A stretch of 8,034 nucleotides of DNA, from NCBI GenBank assembly GCA_949283445.1, contig CASDTD010000092.1:1-8034 (forward strand). The letters are read 5' to 3'. The notes beneath the pieces are model-generated. The model worked only from the letters and a program-made list of their open reading frames with translations. It made no database searches and was not told where the DNA came from. The translations under genes and the position numbers were made by a program. Position 1 is the first letter of the stretch; each line of letters opens with the position of its first letter. Below are positions 1 through 6,316 of this stretch, piece after piece. This stretch comes from an uncultured Coriobacteriia bacterium (lineage in GTDB: Bacteria > Actinomycetota > Coriobacteriia > Coriobacteriales > QAMH01).

Positions 1-1614
1 ATCATGCAGGCCATGGCCACGGGCGTCGTCATGCCCATGACCTTCACGCTCATCCTGCTCATCTTCCCGCGCGAGAAGCGTGGCAGCGCCATGGGCATCG
101 TGGGTCTGGTCATCAGCTTCGCACCTGCGGTCGGGCCGTCCGTGTCCGGCGTGCTCGTCGATTCCGTTGGCTGGCGTTTCCTGTTCATCATCGTCGTGGC
201 CATTGCCGTGCTTGTCGTGATCTTCTCGACTTTCTCGCTGAAGAACTACGGCACGTTCGAGCGTGCCCCGCTGGACGTCCCCTCGGTCGTCTTGTTGCTG
301 CTGGGCATGTTCGGACTGCTGTACGGCCTGTCGACGTTCACGTCCAGCGCGCTGCCGCTGGTCTCTGCCGCCATGATGGTGGTGGGCATCGCCTTGCTCG
401 CGCTGTTCGCGCGCCGGCAGCTCAAGCTCGACCAGCCCATCTTGCGCGTCGATGTTTTCAAGGCGCGCAAGTTCCGCACGGTCGTCATCGCCATCGCGCT
501 CCTGCAGGCGGCGCTCGTCGGTTCGGGCGTCATCTTCCCCATCTTCGTGCAAAACGTGCTCGGCGAATCCGCTACCGTCACGGGTCTCATCTTGCTGCCC
601 GGTGCCGTGCTCGGCGCGCTTGTCGGCTTGTGGGCCGGGCGTTTTTTCGATGCCCATGGCGTGCGCGGTCTTGCCCTCACCGGCGCAATCGTCTTGGTCG
701 CCTCGGCCATCGCGCTGGTTATGTTCCACTTGGATACGGCCATCGTCATCGTCTGCCTTGTCTACACGGTCATGTCTATGGGCATCCAGCTGCTCATCAC
801 GCCCATGAACACCTGGGGCATCAACTCGCTTGACAACAAGCTCATCCAGCACGGCAACGCGCTTTCGTCGACGATGAACCAGGTCGGCGCCTCGTTCGGC
901 ACGGCGCTCATCGTCAGCTTGACTGGTCTTGCCGGCTTGTTCACCAGCAGCGCCGACCCTGTCGTCATGACCTTCACGGGCACGCACGTGGCCTTCATCG
1001 GCATGATGGTGCTGCTCGTTATCGTCGCCGTCATCATCTTCCTGTTCGTGCGCGAGGTGCCCGGCAAAGACACCAAGGCGTCAGTGGTCGAGCGCGCGTT
1101 CAAGGGCATCGCCGGCGTCGAGCGCCCGTTCTACGTCGCCGACGTCATGGACGCACAGCCGGGTTTCGTTGCTGAAGACGCCACCGTGCGCGACGTCATC
1201 AAGCTCATGCGCGCGCGTAACACGAGCGGCGTGCCCATTGTGGACGCTTCGTCTGCCGTGCTCGGGTTCGTGTCCGACGGCGATATCCTGAAGTACCTGT
1301 CCAACCAAAGCGGGTCGTATTTCACCGACGGCACCAACTTCTACTCGCTGGTCGACCAGGAGGATTTCTGGGGCAAGCTGGGCGATTTGCTCGAGCTGCC
1401 GGCCCTGCGCATCGCCACGAGGCGCGTTATTTCCATAGACGCGCATGCCGATGTCGAAGATGCCTTCAAGCTGCTCTCGGAAAAGCGTATCAAGAAGATT
1501 CCCGTGCTCTTGGACGGCAAGCTGGTCGGCACGCTGAGCAGAAGCAACATCATCACCGCGTTGGAGCAGGCGGAGTACATGCTCAACGAGGCCAAGCAAC
1601 AAGGCGCCCTGTAG
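1..1614 (+). CDS. MFS drug exporter (DHA2/EmrB-QacA type) with C-terminal CBS domain pair, 5' partial
   Basis: This is a proton-driven export permease of the inner membrane; its substrate cannot be told from sequence. The reading frame is open from base 1, so the start lies upstream; roughly 110-120 residues (the first membrane helices) are probably missing. Numbering from the Met at base 4, residues 1-350 are strongly hydrophobic with many membrane helices. They include the DHA2 signature around residues 22-58: a basic loop (PREKRGSAMG), then PAVGP and a glycine-rich turn, then WRFLF. Residues 351-375 are a charged linker. Two CBS motifs follow at about 377-433 (VADVMDAQPG, GVPIVD, GFVSDGDIL) and 470-523 (KKIPVLLDGKLVGTLSR). 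CBS pairs usually bind adenine nucleotides or similar ligands and gate the attached protein, so I infer that transport is ligand-regulated. Stop TAG is at 1612-1614. The MFS and CBS calls are firm; the drug-exporter role is a family guess. Confidence 0.9.
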   Translation: MMQAMATGVVMPMTFTLILLIFPREKRGSAMGIVGLVISFAPAVGPSVSGVLVDSVGWRFLFIIVVAIAVLVVIFSTFSLKNYGTFERAPLDVPSVVLLLLGMFGLLYGLSTFTSSALPLVSAAMMVVGIALLALFARRQLKLDQPILRVDVFKARKFRTVVIAIALLQAALVGSGVIFPIFVQNVLGESATVTGLILLPGAVLGALVGLWAGRFFDAHGVRGLALTGAIVLVASAIALVMFHLDTAIVIVCLVYTVMSMGIQLLITPMNTWGINSLDNKLIQHGNALSSTMNQVGASFGTALIVSLTGLAGLFTSSADPVVMTFTGTHVAFIGMMVLLVIVAVIIFLFVREVPGKDTKASVVERAFKGIAGVERPFYVADVMDAQPGFVAEDATVRDVIKLMRARNTSGVPIVDASSAVLGFVSDGDILKYLSNQSGSYFTDGTNFYSLVDQEDFWGKLGDLLELPALRIATRRVISIDAHADVEDAFKLLSEKRIKKIPVLLDGKLVGTLSRSNIITALEQAEYMLNEAKQQGAL

Positions 1615-1659
1615 AGGGGCGCGCGGCTTGCCGCCGCATGCGCCTCATCGCGGCTTTCC

Positions 1660-1713
1660 CGGTGCGCCCGGCCTTTCCGAAATGGTAAGGTTGGGCGCAC
1701 CGTCTTTTCGTTT
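1660..1713 (+). terminator. Strong intrinsic terminator, possible attenuator
   Basis: Ten perfect base pairs (CGGTGCGCCC at 1660-1669 with GGGCGCACCG at 1693-1702) continue through two G-U pairs into CCTT/AAGG and CC/GG with one T-T mismatch, closing on a five-base GAAAT loop. The stem is therefore about 18 pairs long. It is followed directly by TCTTTTCGTTT (1703-1713). The T-run lies on the + strand side only, so it ends transcription from the exporter gene. It finishes 23 bases before the next start codon, so it could also act on transcripts entering the methyltransferase gene. Confidence 0.85.
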
Positions 1714-1736
1714 CGAGAATCAAAAGGAGCCACACG

Positions 1737-3053
1737 ATGGACCTGTACGTTTCCGAGCATCCCCTTGTCGCAGGCGAGGGTTGTGCGCCTTGCACGCGCG
1801 AGCCGCTCACGTCTGCGCTGCGTGGCGGACGCTTCCTGCTGTTCGACGGCGCCATGGGCACGCAGCTGCAAGCGCGGGGGATCGATGTCTCGTTTTCCGT
1901 CCAAGACCTGCTCAACCTCGAGAACCCTGATCTGGTGCGCGAGCTTTTGAGCGCCTACGTGCAGGCGGGCTGCGATGTCGTCACGACGAACACGTTCAGG
2001 TCCAACGCCGATATCTTAGGCGATGAGGCCACGGTGGCCGAGGTGTTTTCCGCTGCCGCGGCATGCGCGCGCGAGGCAGGCGCCTCGTGCGTCGCCGGCG
2101 AGATAGGGCCGACAGGGCAGATGTTCTCGCCGTATGGCACGCTGACGTTCGACCATGCCTATGAGCTGTTCGCCTGTCAGGCGCGCGCCGCGCGCGATGC
2201 GGGGTGCGATCTCGTGCTTATCGAGACGTTCACCGACATGGTGGAGGCCAAGGCCGCCGTGCTCGCGGCAAAAGAGCACGCGCAGCTTCCCGTTTTCGTC
2301 TCCATGAGCTTCACGGAAACCGGCCGCACGATGATGGGCGTCACGCCCGAGGCGTTCGCGCGCACGTTCGCGGGCCTGGGGGTCGACGCGCTGGGCGTCA
2401 ACTGCTCGGTGGGCCCCGATGCGCTGCTGCCAGTGGTGAAAGACATCGTGGCCAGCTGCGGCCTTCCCGTCATCGCGCAGCCCAACGCCGGTTTGCCCGT
2501 GGTCGTGGACGGCGTGACGGGCTACGACATGACTCCCGAGCGTTTCGCGTCCGAGTACCGGCCCTTGCTGGATGCCGGCGTCGGCATTGTCGGGTCGTGC
2601 TGCGGCACGTCGCCGGAATACACCAGCAGGTTGCGTGCGCTCATCGACGGGGCGGCTCCCTCGCCGCGTGTCGATGTGGGCGGACGATTTGCGACGAGCG
2701 CGCGCGAGGTTTGCGCGGTAGATGATGCTCTTTTCGACGCGGCTGTCTGGCTCGACCTGCCCGACGCGCCCGGCGAAGGCGCGGCTACAACGGCGTACTT
2801 CGCTGCCATGGACGCGCAGGCGAAGCTGTACGCGCTCGACGTGAGCGGAATGGCGTCGGCAGATACGGCGCAGGCTGTGGCGGATTTGACGGGCGTTTGC
2901 ACGACGCCGCTGTGGTTTGCCTCCGAAGACGGGCAGGCCGTCGAGGCGGCTGTGCGCGCGTATGCGGGCTGTCCCGTCATCGGCGTGAGAGGCGCTGCCC
3001 ATTCCGAGCTCATGCAGGCCATCGCCCGCCATTACGGGTGCGTCTTGGCATAG
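1737..3053 (+). CDS. Homocysteine S-methyltransferase family protein with C-terminal half pterin-like domain
   Basis: Cytoplasmic enzyme of the zinc-dependent homocysteine methyltransferase family (MetH N-terminal domain/MmuM), which makes methionine from homocysteine and a methyl donor. The ATG at 1737 has a good AGGAG at 1725-1729. Residues 31-305 form the homocysteine-binding barrel: FDGAMGTQLQ (36-45), TTNTF (83-87), IETF (162-165). The three zinc ligands are in place: Cys223 in GVNCSVGP, and Cys288 and Cys289 in GSCCGTSP. After a linker, residues about 360-438 resemble the early part of the MetH pterin-binding barrel (LDVSGM, then TTPLWFAS, then EAAVRAYAGCPVIGV, ending HYGCVLA). The rest of that barrel and any cobalamin domain are absent. 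At 438 residues it is longer than a stand-alone MmuM (about 310) and far shorter than MetH (about 1,200). The methyl donor is unclear: S-methylmethionine, SAM, or a separate corrinoid or pterin partner. The first 25 residues are not part of the conserved domain. Confidence 0.9.
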   Translation: MDLYVSEHPLVAGEGCAPCTREPLTSALRGGRFLLFDGAMGTQLQARGIDVSFSVQDLLNLENPDLVRELLSAYVQAGCDVVTTNTFRSNADILGDEATVAEVFSAAAACAREAGASCVAGEIGPTGQMFSPYGTLTFDHAYELFACQARAARDAGCDLVLIETFTDMVEAKAAVLAAKEHAQLPVFVSMSFTETGRTMMGVTPEAFARTFAGLGVDALGVNCSVGPDALLPVVKDIVASCGLPVIAQPNAGLPVVVDGVTGYDMTPERFASEYRPLLDAGVGIVGSCCGTSPEYTSRLRALIDGAAPSPRVDVGGRFATSAREVCAVDDALFDAAVWLDLPDAPGEGAATTAYFAAMDAQAKLYALDVSGMASADTAQAVADLTGVCTTPLWFASEDGQAVEAAVRAYAGCPVIGVRGAAHSELMQAIARHYGCVLA

Positions 3054-3072
3054 CGCCGAAACGGGCATGGAC

Positions 3073-3108
3073 GTATATACTTGTCAGATGCGCATTGGAA
3101 TCTGACGA
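3073..3108 (+). promoter_or_regulatory. Candidate -10 box and overlapping inverted repeat upstream of the reductase-like gene
   Basis: The short gap after the methyltransferase gene contains an AT-rich island with TATACT (3076-3081), a five-of-six match to the bacterial -10 hexamer. No good -35 stands at 16-18 bases. It runs straight into a perfect inverted repeat: GTCAGAT (3083-3089), a 10-base spacer, then ATCTGAC (3100-3106). The repeat extends by one G-U and one A-T pair in RNA. It covers the expected transcription start and ends at the Shine-Dalgarno sequence, so it may be an operator or an RNA hairpin that masks the ribosome site. There is no T-run after it, so it is not an intrinsic terminator. 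Confidence 0.4.
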
Positions 3109-3114
3109 AGGGAG
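3108..3114 (+). promoter_or_regulatory. Ribosome binding site fixing a GTG start
   Basis: AAGGGAG lies five bases before the GTG at 3120. The only longer in-frame option is a TTG at 3081. It has no such site and lies within the candidate -10 box, so GTG 3120 is preferred. Confidence 0.65.
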
Positions 3115-3119
3115 CCAAG

Positions 3120-3317
3120 GTGAAGATTCGCTTGAACGAAGACCGTGCGCTGGTCGAGAAAATTCGCGCGGGCATCTTGAAGCGTGAGGGGTATTGCCCC
3201 TGCCGTCTGGAGAAGACGGAGGAGAACTACTGCATGTGCCAGGAGTTCCGCGACCAGATCGCAGACCCGGACTACGAGGGTTACTGCCACTGCATGCTCT
3301 ATTACAAAGAACGCTGA
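3120..3317 (+). CDS. Small ferredoxin:thioredoxin reductase catalytic-subunit family protein
   Basis: A 65-residue soluble protein with all six cysteines of the ferredoxin:thioredoxin reductase (FTR) catalytic family: Cys26-Pro-Cys28, Cys38-Met-Cys40, Cys56-His-Cys58, the last followed by the family's typical MLY ending. In plant and cyanobacterial FTR four of these cysteines hold a [4Fe-4S] cluster and two form the redox-active disulfide that is reduced by ferredoxin. By position Cys28 and Cys58 would be the disulfide pair and Cys26, 38, 40 and 56 the cluster ligands. The spacing differs from the classic form: 9 residues between the first and second pair and 15 between the second and third, instead of about 16 and 8. 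The N-terminal part of the plant enzyme is missing. No variable-subunit or thioredoxin gene is nearby. Family membership is clear; an actual thioredoxin reductase role is unproven. It is probably co-transcribed with trmL, which begins 12 bases after its stop. Confidence 0.85.
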   Translation: MKIRLNEDRALVEKIRAGILKREGYCPCRLEKTEENYCMCQEFRDQIADPDYEGYCHCMLYYKER

Positions 3318-3329
3318 TCTGGGTTTTCC

Positions 3330-3878
3330 ATGGCACTTAACATTGTCTTGTTCGAGCCGGAGATTCCGGCCAATACCGGCACCATCGGCAGAAGCTGCGT
3401 TTTGACCAAGACGCGGCTGCACCTGATACGCCCGCTGGGCTTCAGCCTGGACGACCGCATGGTCAGGCGCAGCGGCATGGGGTACTGGCACGACATCGAC
3501 TTGCATGTCTACGACGGTTACGCGGATTTCGCCGCAAAGCACCCTGATGCGCGAATCTGGTACTGCACCAAGAAAGCCGCGCGCTGCTATCACGAGGTCT
3601 CCTACGAGGACGAGGACTACCTGATGTTCGGAAAGGAGTCCTCGGGCATCGACGAGCGCGTGCTCGCCGCGCATCCCGATTACTGCCTGCGCATTCCCAT
3701 GTTCGAACGCGCCGGCCTCACGCCCGCGACGAACGGCCCCGGTCCGGCTGGCGACCCGACCGACCCGGACGCGGTCTCGCTCAACCTGTCCAACGCGGCC
3801 AACATCGTCTTGTTCGAGGCCCTGCGCCAGCTCGATTTCCCGGGGATGGTGCGCGAGGGACACTTGCACGATGAGTGA
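3330..3878 (+). CDS. trmL: tRNA (cytidine(34)-2'-O)-methyltransferase TrmL
   Basis: SAM-dependent SPOUT-fold enzyme that methylates the ribose 2'-OH of the wobble base (C34 or modified U34) in tRNA-Leu isoacceptors. The sequence opens with LNIVLFEPEIPANTGTIGR (residues 3-21), almost the E. coli TrmL start. It then shows the SPOUT knot motifs: DYLMFGKESSGI (96-107), RIPM (121-124) and SLNLSNAANIVLFEA (150-164), which form the SAM-binding trefoil knot. At 182 residues it is somewhat longer than E. coli TrmL (157). Part of the excess is a Pro/Gly-rich insert at about 126-147, between IPM and SLNLSN. The start ATG lies 12 bases after the preceding stop and has no convincing Shine-Dalgarno sequence, so translation may depend on coupling with the upstream gene. 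A SPOUT relative with a different tRNA target is possible, but the match to TrmL runs end to end. Confidence 0.93.
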   Translation: MALNIVLFEPEIPANTGTIGRSCVLTKTRLHLIRPLGFSLDDRMVRRSGMGYWHDIDLHVYDGYADFAAKHPDARIWYCTKKAARCYHEVSYEDEDYLMFGKESSGIDERVLAAHPDYCLRIPMFERAGLTPATNGPGPAGDPTDPDAVSLNLSNAANIVLFEALRQLDFPGMVREGHLHDE

Positions 3879-4021
3879 TGGTGTCCAAGGCGACAGTTTC
3901 GTGACGAACAAAGGTGCTTTAGGAACATTCGCACGGTAAATACTGGTTAACATTGTCAAATATGCACATTGACGCCGCAGACCCGCGTCTTTCCTACCTT
4001 TCCAAAAGTGCCGCCCGCCCC

Positions 4022-4039
4022 TTGGCCCGACAGGGCCAA
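4022..4039. repeat. 18-base palindrome, operator-like
   Basis: TTGGCCC, four-base spacer GACA, GGGCCAA: seven perfect pairs per arm. No T-run follows, so it is a poor terminator for trmL. It lies just upstream of the TATAGT box and about 90 bases before the first hydrogenase gene, which suits a dimeric regulator site. Confidence 0.5.
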
Positions 4040-4114
4040 CATATCGCGTATAGTGCGCAAATACTGCTCGCCCGAAGGTCCGCGGGCAGGTCATGCGTTT
4101 TTTGCTCCCGGTTG

Positions 4115-4123
4115 AAAGGGGGG
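4115..4123 (+). promoter_or_regulatory. Ribosome binding site fixing a TTG start
   Basis: AAAGGGGGG stands six bases before the TTG at 4130. Longer in-frame starts (TTG 3953, ATG 3962) would add 56-59 residues that are polar, unlike the family, and cross the palindrome and the TATAGT box. The TTG gives a protein that starts right before the first membrane helix. Confidence 0.7.
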
Positions 4124-4129
4124 TACGGC

Positions 4130-6316
4130 TTGGAAAGCATCGGCATCGGAACAATAACGGCTCTCATCGCGTTTCCCGTGCTCGTGGCTCTCGTGCAGCT
4201 GTTCGTTCGCAACGACCGCGTGCGCACGTACGTCACGGTTATCGGGGCCGTGTTGATTGCCTGCGGGTCGGTGTTCGTCGCTGTCGAGTTTCTGGGTGCG
4301 GGTCCGCAGCAGTTCTCGCTCGACCCGTCGGTTACCAAGGTCATGGGGTACGTGACGCTCGCCATTGACGTCGCCTTGTGCATCTACATCATCGGCAAGG
4401 GCATACGGTACAAGAAGTACCTGGCCATCGTGCTCGCGGCCGTCCAGCTCGTGCTCGCGGCCTACCTTGACCTGGCCGTTATGGAGCATGTCGAGGTCGC
4501 CCATTCGCTCTATATCGACAACTTCTCCATCATCATGGCCCTCATCATCGGCATCGTCGGCTCGGGCATCGCCGTGTACGCGCTTGGCTACATGCGCGTG
4601 CACGAGGCCCATGCGGCCGGGTCCGACCGCCGTAACATTTTCTTCGCCGTGATGTTCGCGTTTCTCGGCGCGATGTTCGCGATCGTCTTTTCCAACGAGC
4701 TCACCTGGATGCTGTGCGCGTGGGAAGTCACGACGGTCTGCTCGTTCGCGCTCATCGGCTACACGCGCACCAAAGAGGCCATCGACAACTCGTTTCTCCA
4801 GATCGTCCTCAACCTCGTCGGCGGCATCGCGTTTACCGTCGCCTTGCTGTGGGTGGGCAGCTTCTACGGCGTCAACGAGCTTTCCTCGTTCATAGAGATG
4901 TCGCTTTCGTTCATGGGGACGGGCTACACGGCGCTCGTCTATGTCCCCCTGCTGTTGCTCGCGCTTGCGGGTTTCACGAAGGCGGCGCAGATGCCGTTCC
5001 AGAACTGGCTGCTCGGGGCCATGGTCGCGCCGACTCCCACGTCGGCGTTGCTCCACTCCTCCACGATGGTCAAAGCCGGCGTGTTCCTGATCATCAAGCT
5101 CAGCCCGCTGCTGGGCTTCAACCTGCCGGGCTTTGCCGTCATGCTGGTGGGTGGCACGACGTTTCTGTTCTGCGCGCTGGCGGCCATCAGCCAGAGCAAC
5201 GCCAAGCGCGTTCTGGCCTATTCCACGATTTCCAACCTCGGCCTGATCACGGCATGCGCGGGCGTGGGCACGGCCGGCGCCGTCTGGGCCGCCAGCTTCC
5301 TGGTCCTCTGCCATGCCGTGGCCAAGTCCTTGCTGTTCCTCTCCGTGGGCACGGCGGAACATCACATCGGGTCGCGTGACATCGAGGACATGGACGACCT
5401 GTTCGAGCGCATGCCCCGTCTGGCGCGTCTCATGGCCATCGGCATTATGGGCATGTTCATCGCCCCGTTCGGCATGCTCGTGTCGAAGTGGGCCGCGCTG
5501 CAGTCGTTCGCGGCGTCCGAAAACGTCATCTTGCTGCTGCTGCTCGTGTTCGGCTCTGCGGTCACGTTCATGTTCTGGGCCAAGTGGCTTGGCAAGATTC
5601 TCGCCATCGCCAACGACGGTTCCGAAAACGTCGAGCTCGACGTCTCGAGTTCCGAATGGGCTTCGCTGGGGCTCATGACGGTGCTCACCGTGGGGTGCTG
5701 CATCGCTTTCCCGCTCGTCTCCGTCGGCGTCGTCGTGCCGTACCTCGAAAGCGTCTTCTCCACCGTTCCCACAGCCATCACCAACGGTGACCTTTGGATC
5801 ATGGCCGTCATCGCCCTCGTGCTCGCGGTTGTCTTTCTGGGCTTTTCCGGCTTCACGAAAAAGCGCGTCGTTCCCGTGTACCTTGCTGGGTCGTCGGTCG
5901 ATTCCACGCGGCGCACGTTTTCCGACTCGTTCGGGCATGAGCTTCGCGCCACGCAGCGCAACTGGTACATGGACGACCTGTTCGGGGAGCGCAAGATGAA
6001 GCTTTTGGGCATGGTCGTGACGCTCGTCTTGATCGTCGGCTCGTTTGCCTTCGCCTTGCAGGCAGACGCGGCCGAGAAAACGGTGCTGGAAGACGCCGCC
6101 GTCGCCCAGCAGTCCTATCAGGGCAGCTCGTGGGCCGAAGCGCAGGTCGGTTTCAGCACGTACCTGCAGTATTACGAGTATTACAGCCCGTATTACGAGC
6201 AGAACGCGCAGACGTTTTCGCAAAACATGGGCATAGATTCCATGGGCGAGTTCATGGAAGAGCTCTACGCCCAGTCGACGGGCGCGTCGGCTGCGAGCAA
6301 CGGGGAGGGGGAGTGA
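4130..6316 (+). CDS. Ech/Hyf-type hydrogenase antiporter-like membrane subunit (NuoL/EchA family)
   Basis: Ion-translocating membrane subunit of a group 4 [NiFe] hydrogenase, related to complex I NuoL and Mrp antiporters. Starting at TTG 4130 it has 728 residues and many membrane helices. The proton-channel family core is at about 185-410. Key charged residues are present: Glu199 (CAWEV), Lys284 in GFTKAAQMPFQNWL, His309 and Lys315 in SALLHSSTMVKAG, Lys359 in SNAKRVLAYSTISNLG, and Lys399 in HAVAKSLLF. Further helices follow at about 431-580. A soluble stretch (about 580-625, including YMDDLFGERK) leads to a last helix (626-645). The final 83 residues are a polar tail with a tyrosine cluster (YYEYYSPYYE, 681-690), not typical of the family. 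The stop overlaps the next gene by four bases (GTGA). EchA, HyfB and CooM are the closest named types; the downstream gene order favours Ech. Confidence 0.88.
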   Translation: MESIGIGTITALIAFPVLVALVQLFVRNDRVRTYVTVIGAVLIACGSVFVAVEFLGAGPQQFSLDPSVTKVMGYVTLAIDVALCIYIIGKGIRYKKYLAIVLAAVQLVLAAYLDLAVMEHVEVAHSLYIDNFSIIMALIIGIVGSGIAVYALGYMRVHEAHAAGSDRRNIFFAVMFAFLGAMFAIVFSNELTWMLCAWEVTTVCSFALIGYTRTKEAIDNSFLQIVLNLVGGIAFTVALLWVGSFYGVNELSSFIEMSLSFMGTGYTALVYVPLLLLALAGFTKAAQMPFQNWLLGAMVAPTPTSALLHSSTMVKAGVFLIIKLSPLLGFNLPGFAVMLVGGTTFLFCALAAISQSNAKRVLAYSTISNLGLITACAGVGTAGAVWAASFLVLCHAVAKSLLFLSVGTAEHHIGSRDIEDMDDLFERMPRLARLMAIGIMGMFIAPFGMLVSKWAALQSFAASENVILLLLLVFGSAVTFMFWAKWLGKILAIANDGSENVELDVSSSEWASLGLMTVLTVGCCIAFPLVSVGVVVPYLESVFSTVPTAITNGDLWIMAVIALVLAVVFLGFSGFTKKRVVPVYLAGSSVDSTRRTFSDSFGHELRATQRNWYMDDLFGERKMKLLGMVVTLVLIVGSFAFALQADAAEKTVLEDAAVAQQSYQGSSWAEAQVGFSTYLQYYEYYSPYYEQNAQTFSQNMGIDSMGEFMEELYAQSTGASAASNGEGE

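Larger units (their letters stand above)
3879..4129 (+). promoter_or_regulatory. Probable control region of the Ech-type hydrogenase operon
   Basis: This 251-base stretch has no convincing gene. It holds an AT-rich section (about 3905-3970) with TAAATACT at 3937-3944 and TTAACA at 3947-3952. An inverted repeat GTCAA-N9-TTGAC lies at 3955-3973. A perfect 18-base palindrome TTGGCCCGACAGGGCCAA is at 4022-4039, ten bases before TATAGT (4049-4054), a five-of-six match to a -10 box. No good -35 is found at the usual distance from TATAGT; the palindrome occupies that place, which would suit a promoter controlled by a bound protein. If TATAGT is used, transcription would begin near 4061 and leave a leader of about 70 bases. 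The elements are visible; their function is inference. Confidence 0.45.

Noticed and set aside
1737..3053. Fused methylenetetrahydrofolate reductase (YitJ-type bifunctional enzyme)
   Set aside because: The C-terminal part is only about 130 residues and shows no MetF flavin-binding motifs.
2016..3068. 350-codon - strand frame opposite the methyltransferase gene
   Set aside because: Same GC-driven shadow: Arg/Ala/His-rich and without motifs, opposite a gene with intact zinc ligands.
3871..3939. 22-codon ORF overlapping the trmL stop (ATGAGTGA)
   Set aside because: It has a possible GAGGGA site upstream, but the peptide is too short and featureless to claim a gene.
3955..3973. FNR/CRP-type site before the hydrogenase operon
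   Set aside because: The arms are GTCAA and TTGAC with a 9-base gap; FNR needs TTGAT-N4-ATCAA and CRP TGTGA-N6-TCACA.
4022..4039. Palindrome read as a terminator for trmL
   Set aside because: No T-run follows on either strand; the position before TATAGT suits an operator better.
3953..4129. N-terminal extension of the antiporter gene from TTG 3953 or ATG 3962
   Set aside because: The added residues are polar and unlike the family, no ribosome site precedes them, and the TTG at 4130 has a strong one.
4091..6223. Long open frame of 710 codons on the - strand opposite the antiporter gene
   Set aside because: Its protein is rich in Arg, His, Asp and Gln without any domain, the usual mirror of a GC-rich gene. 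The + strand frame has full family motifs.
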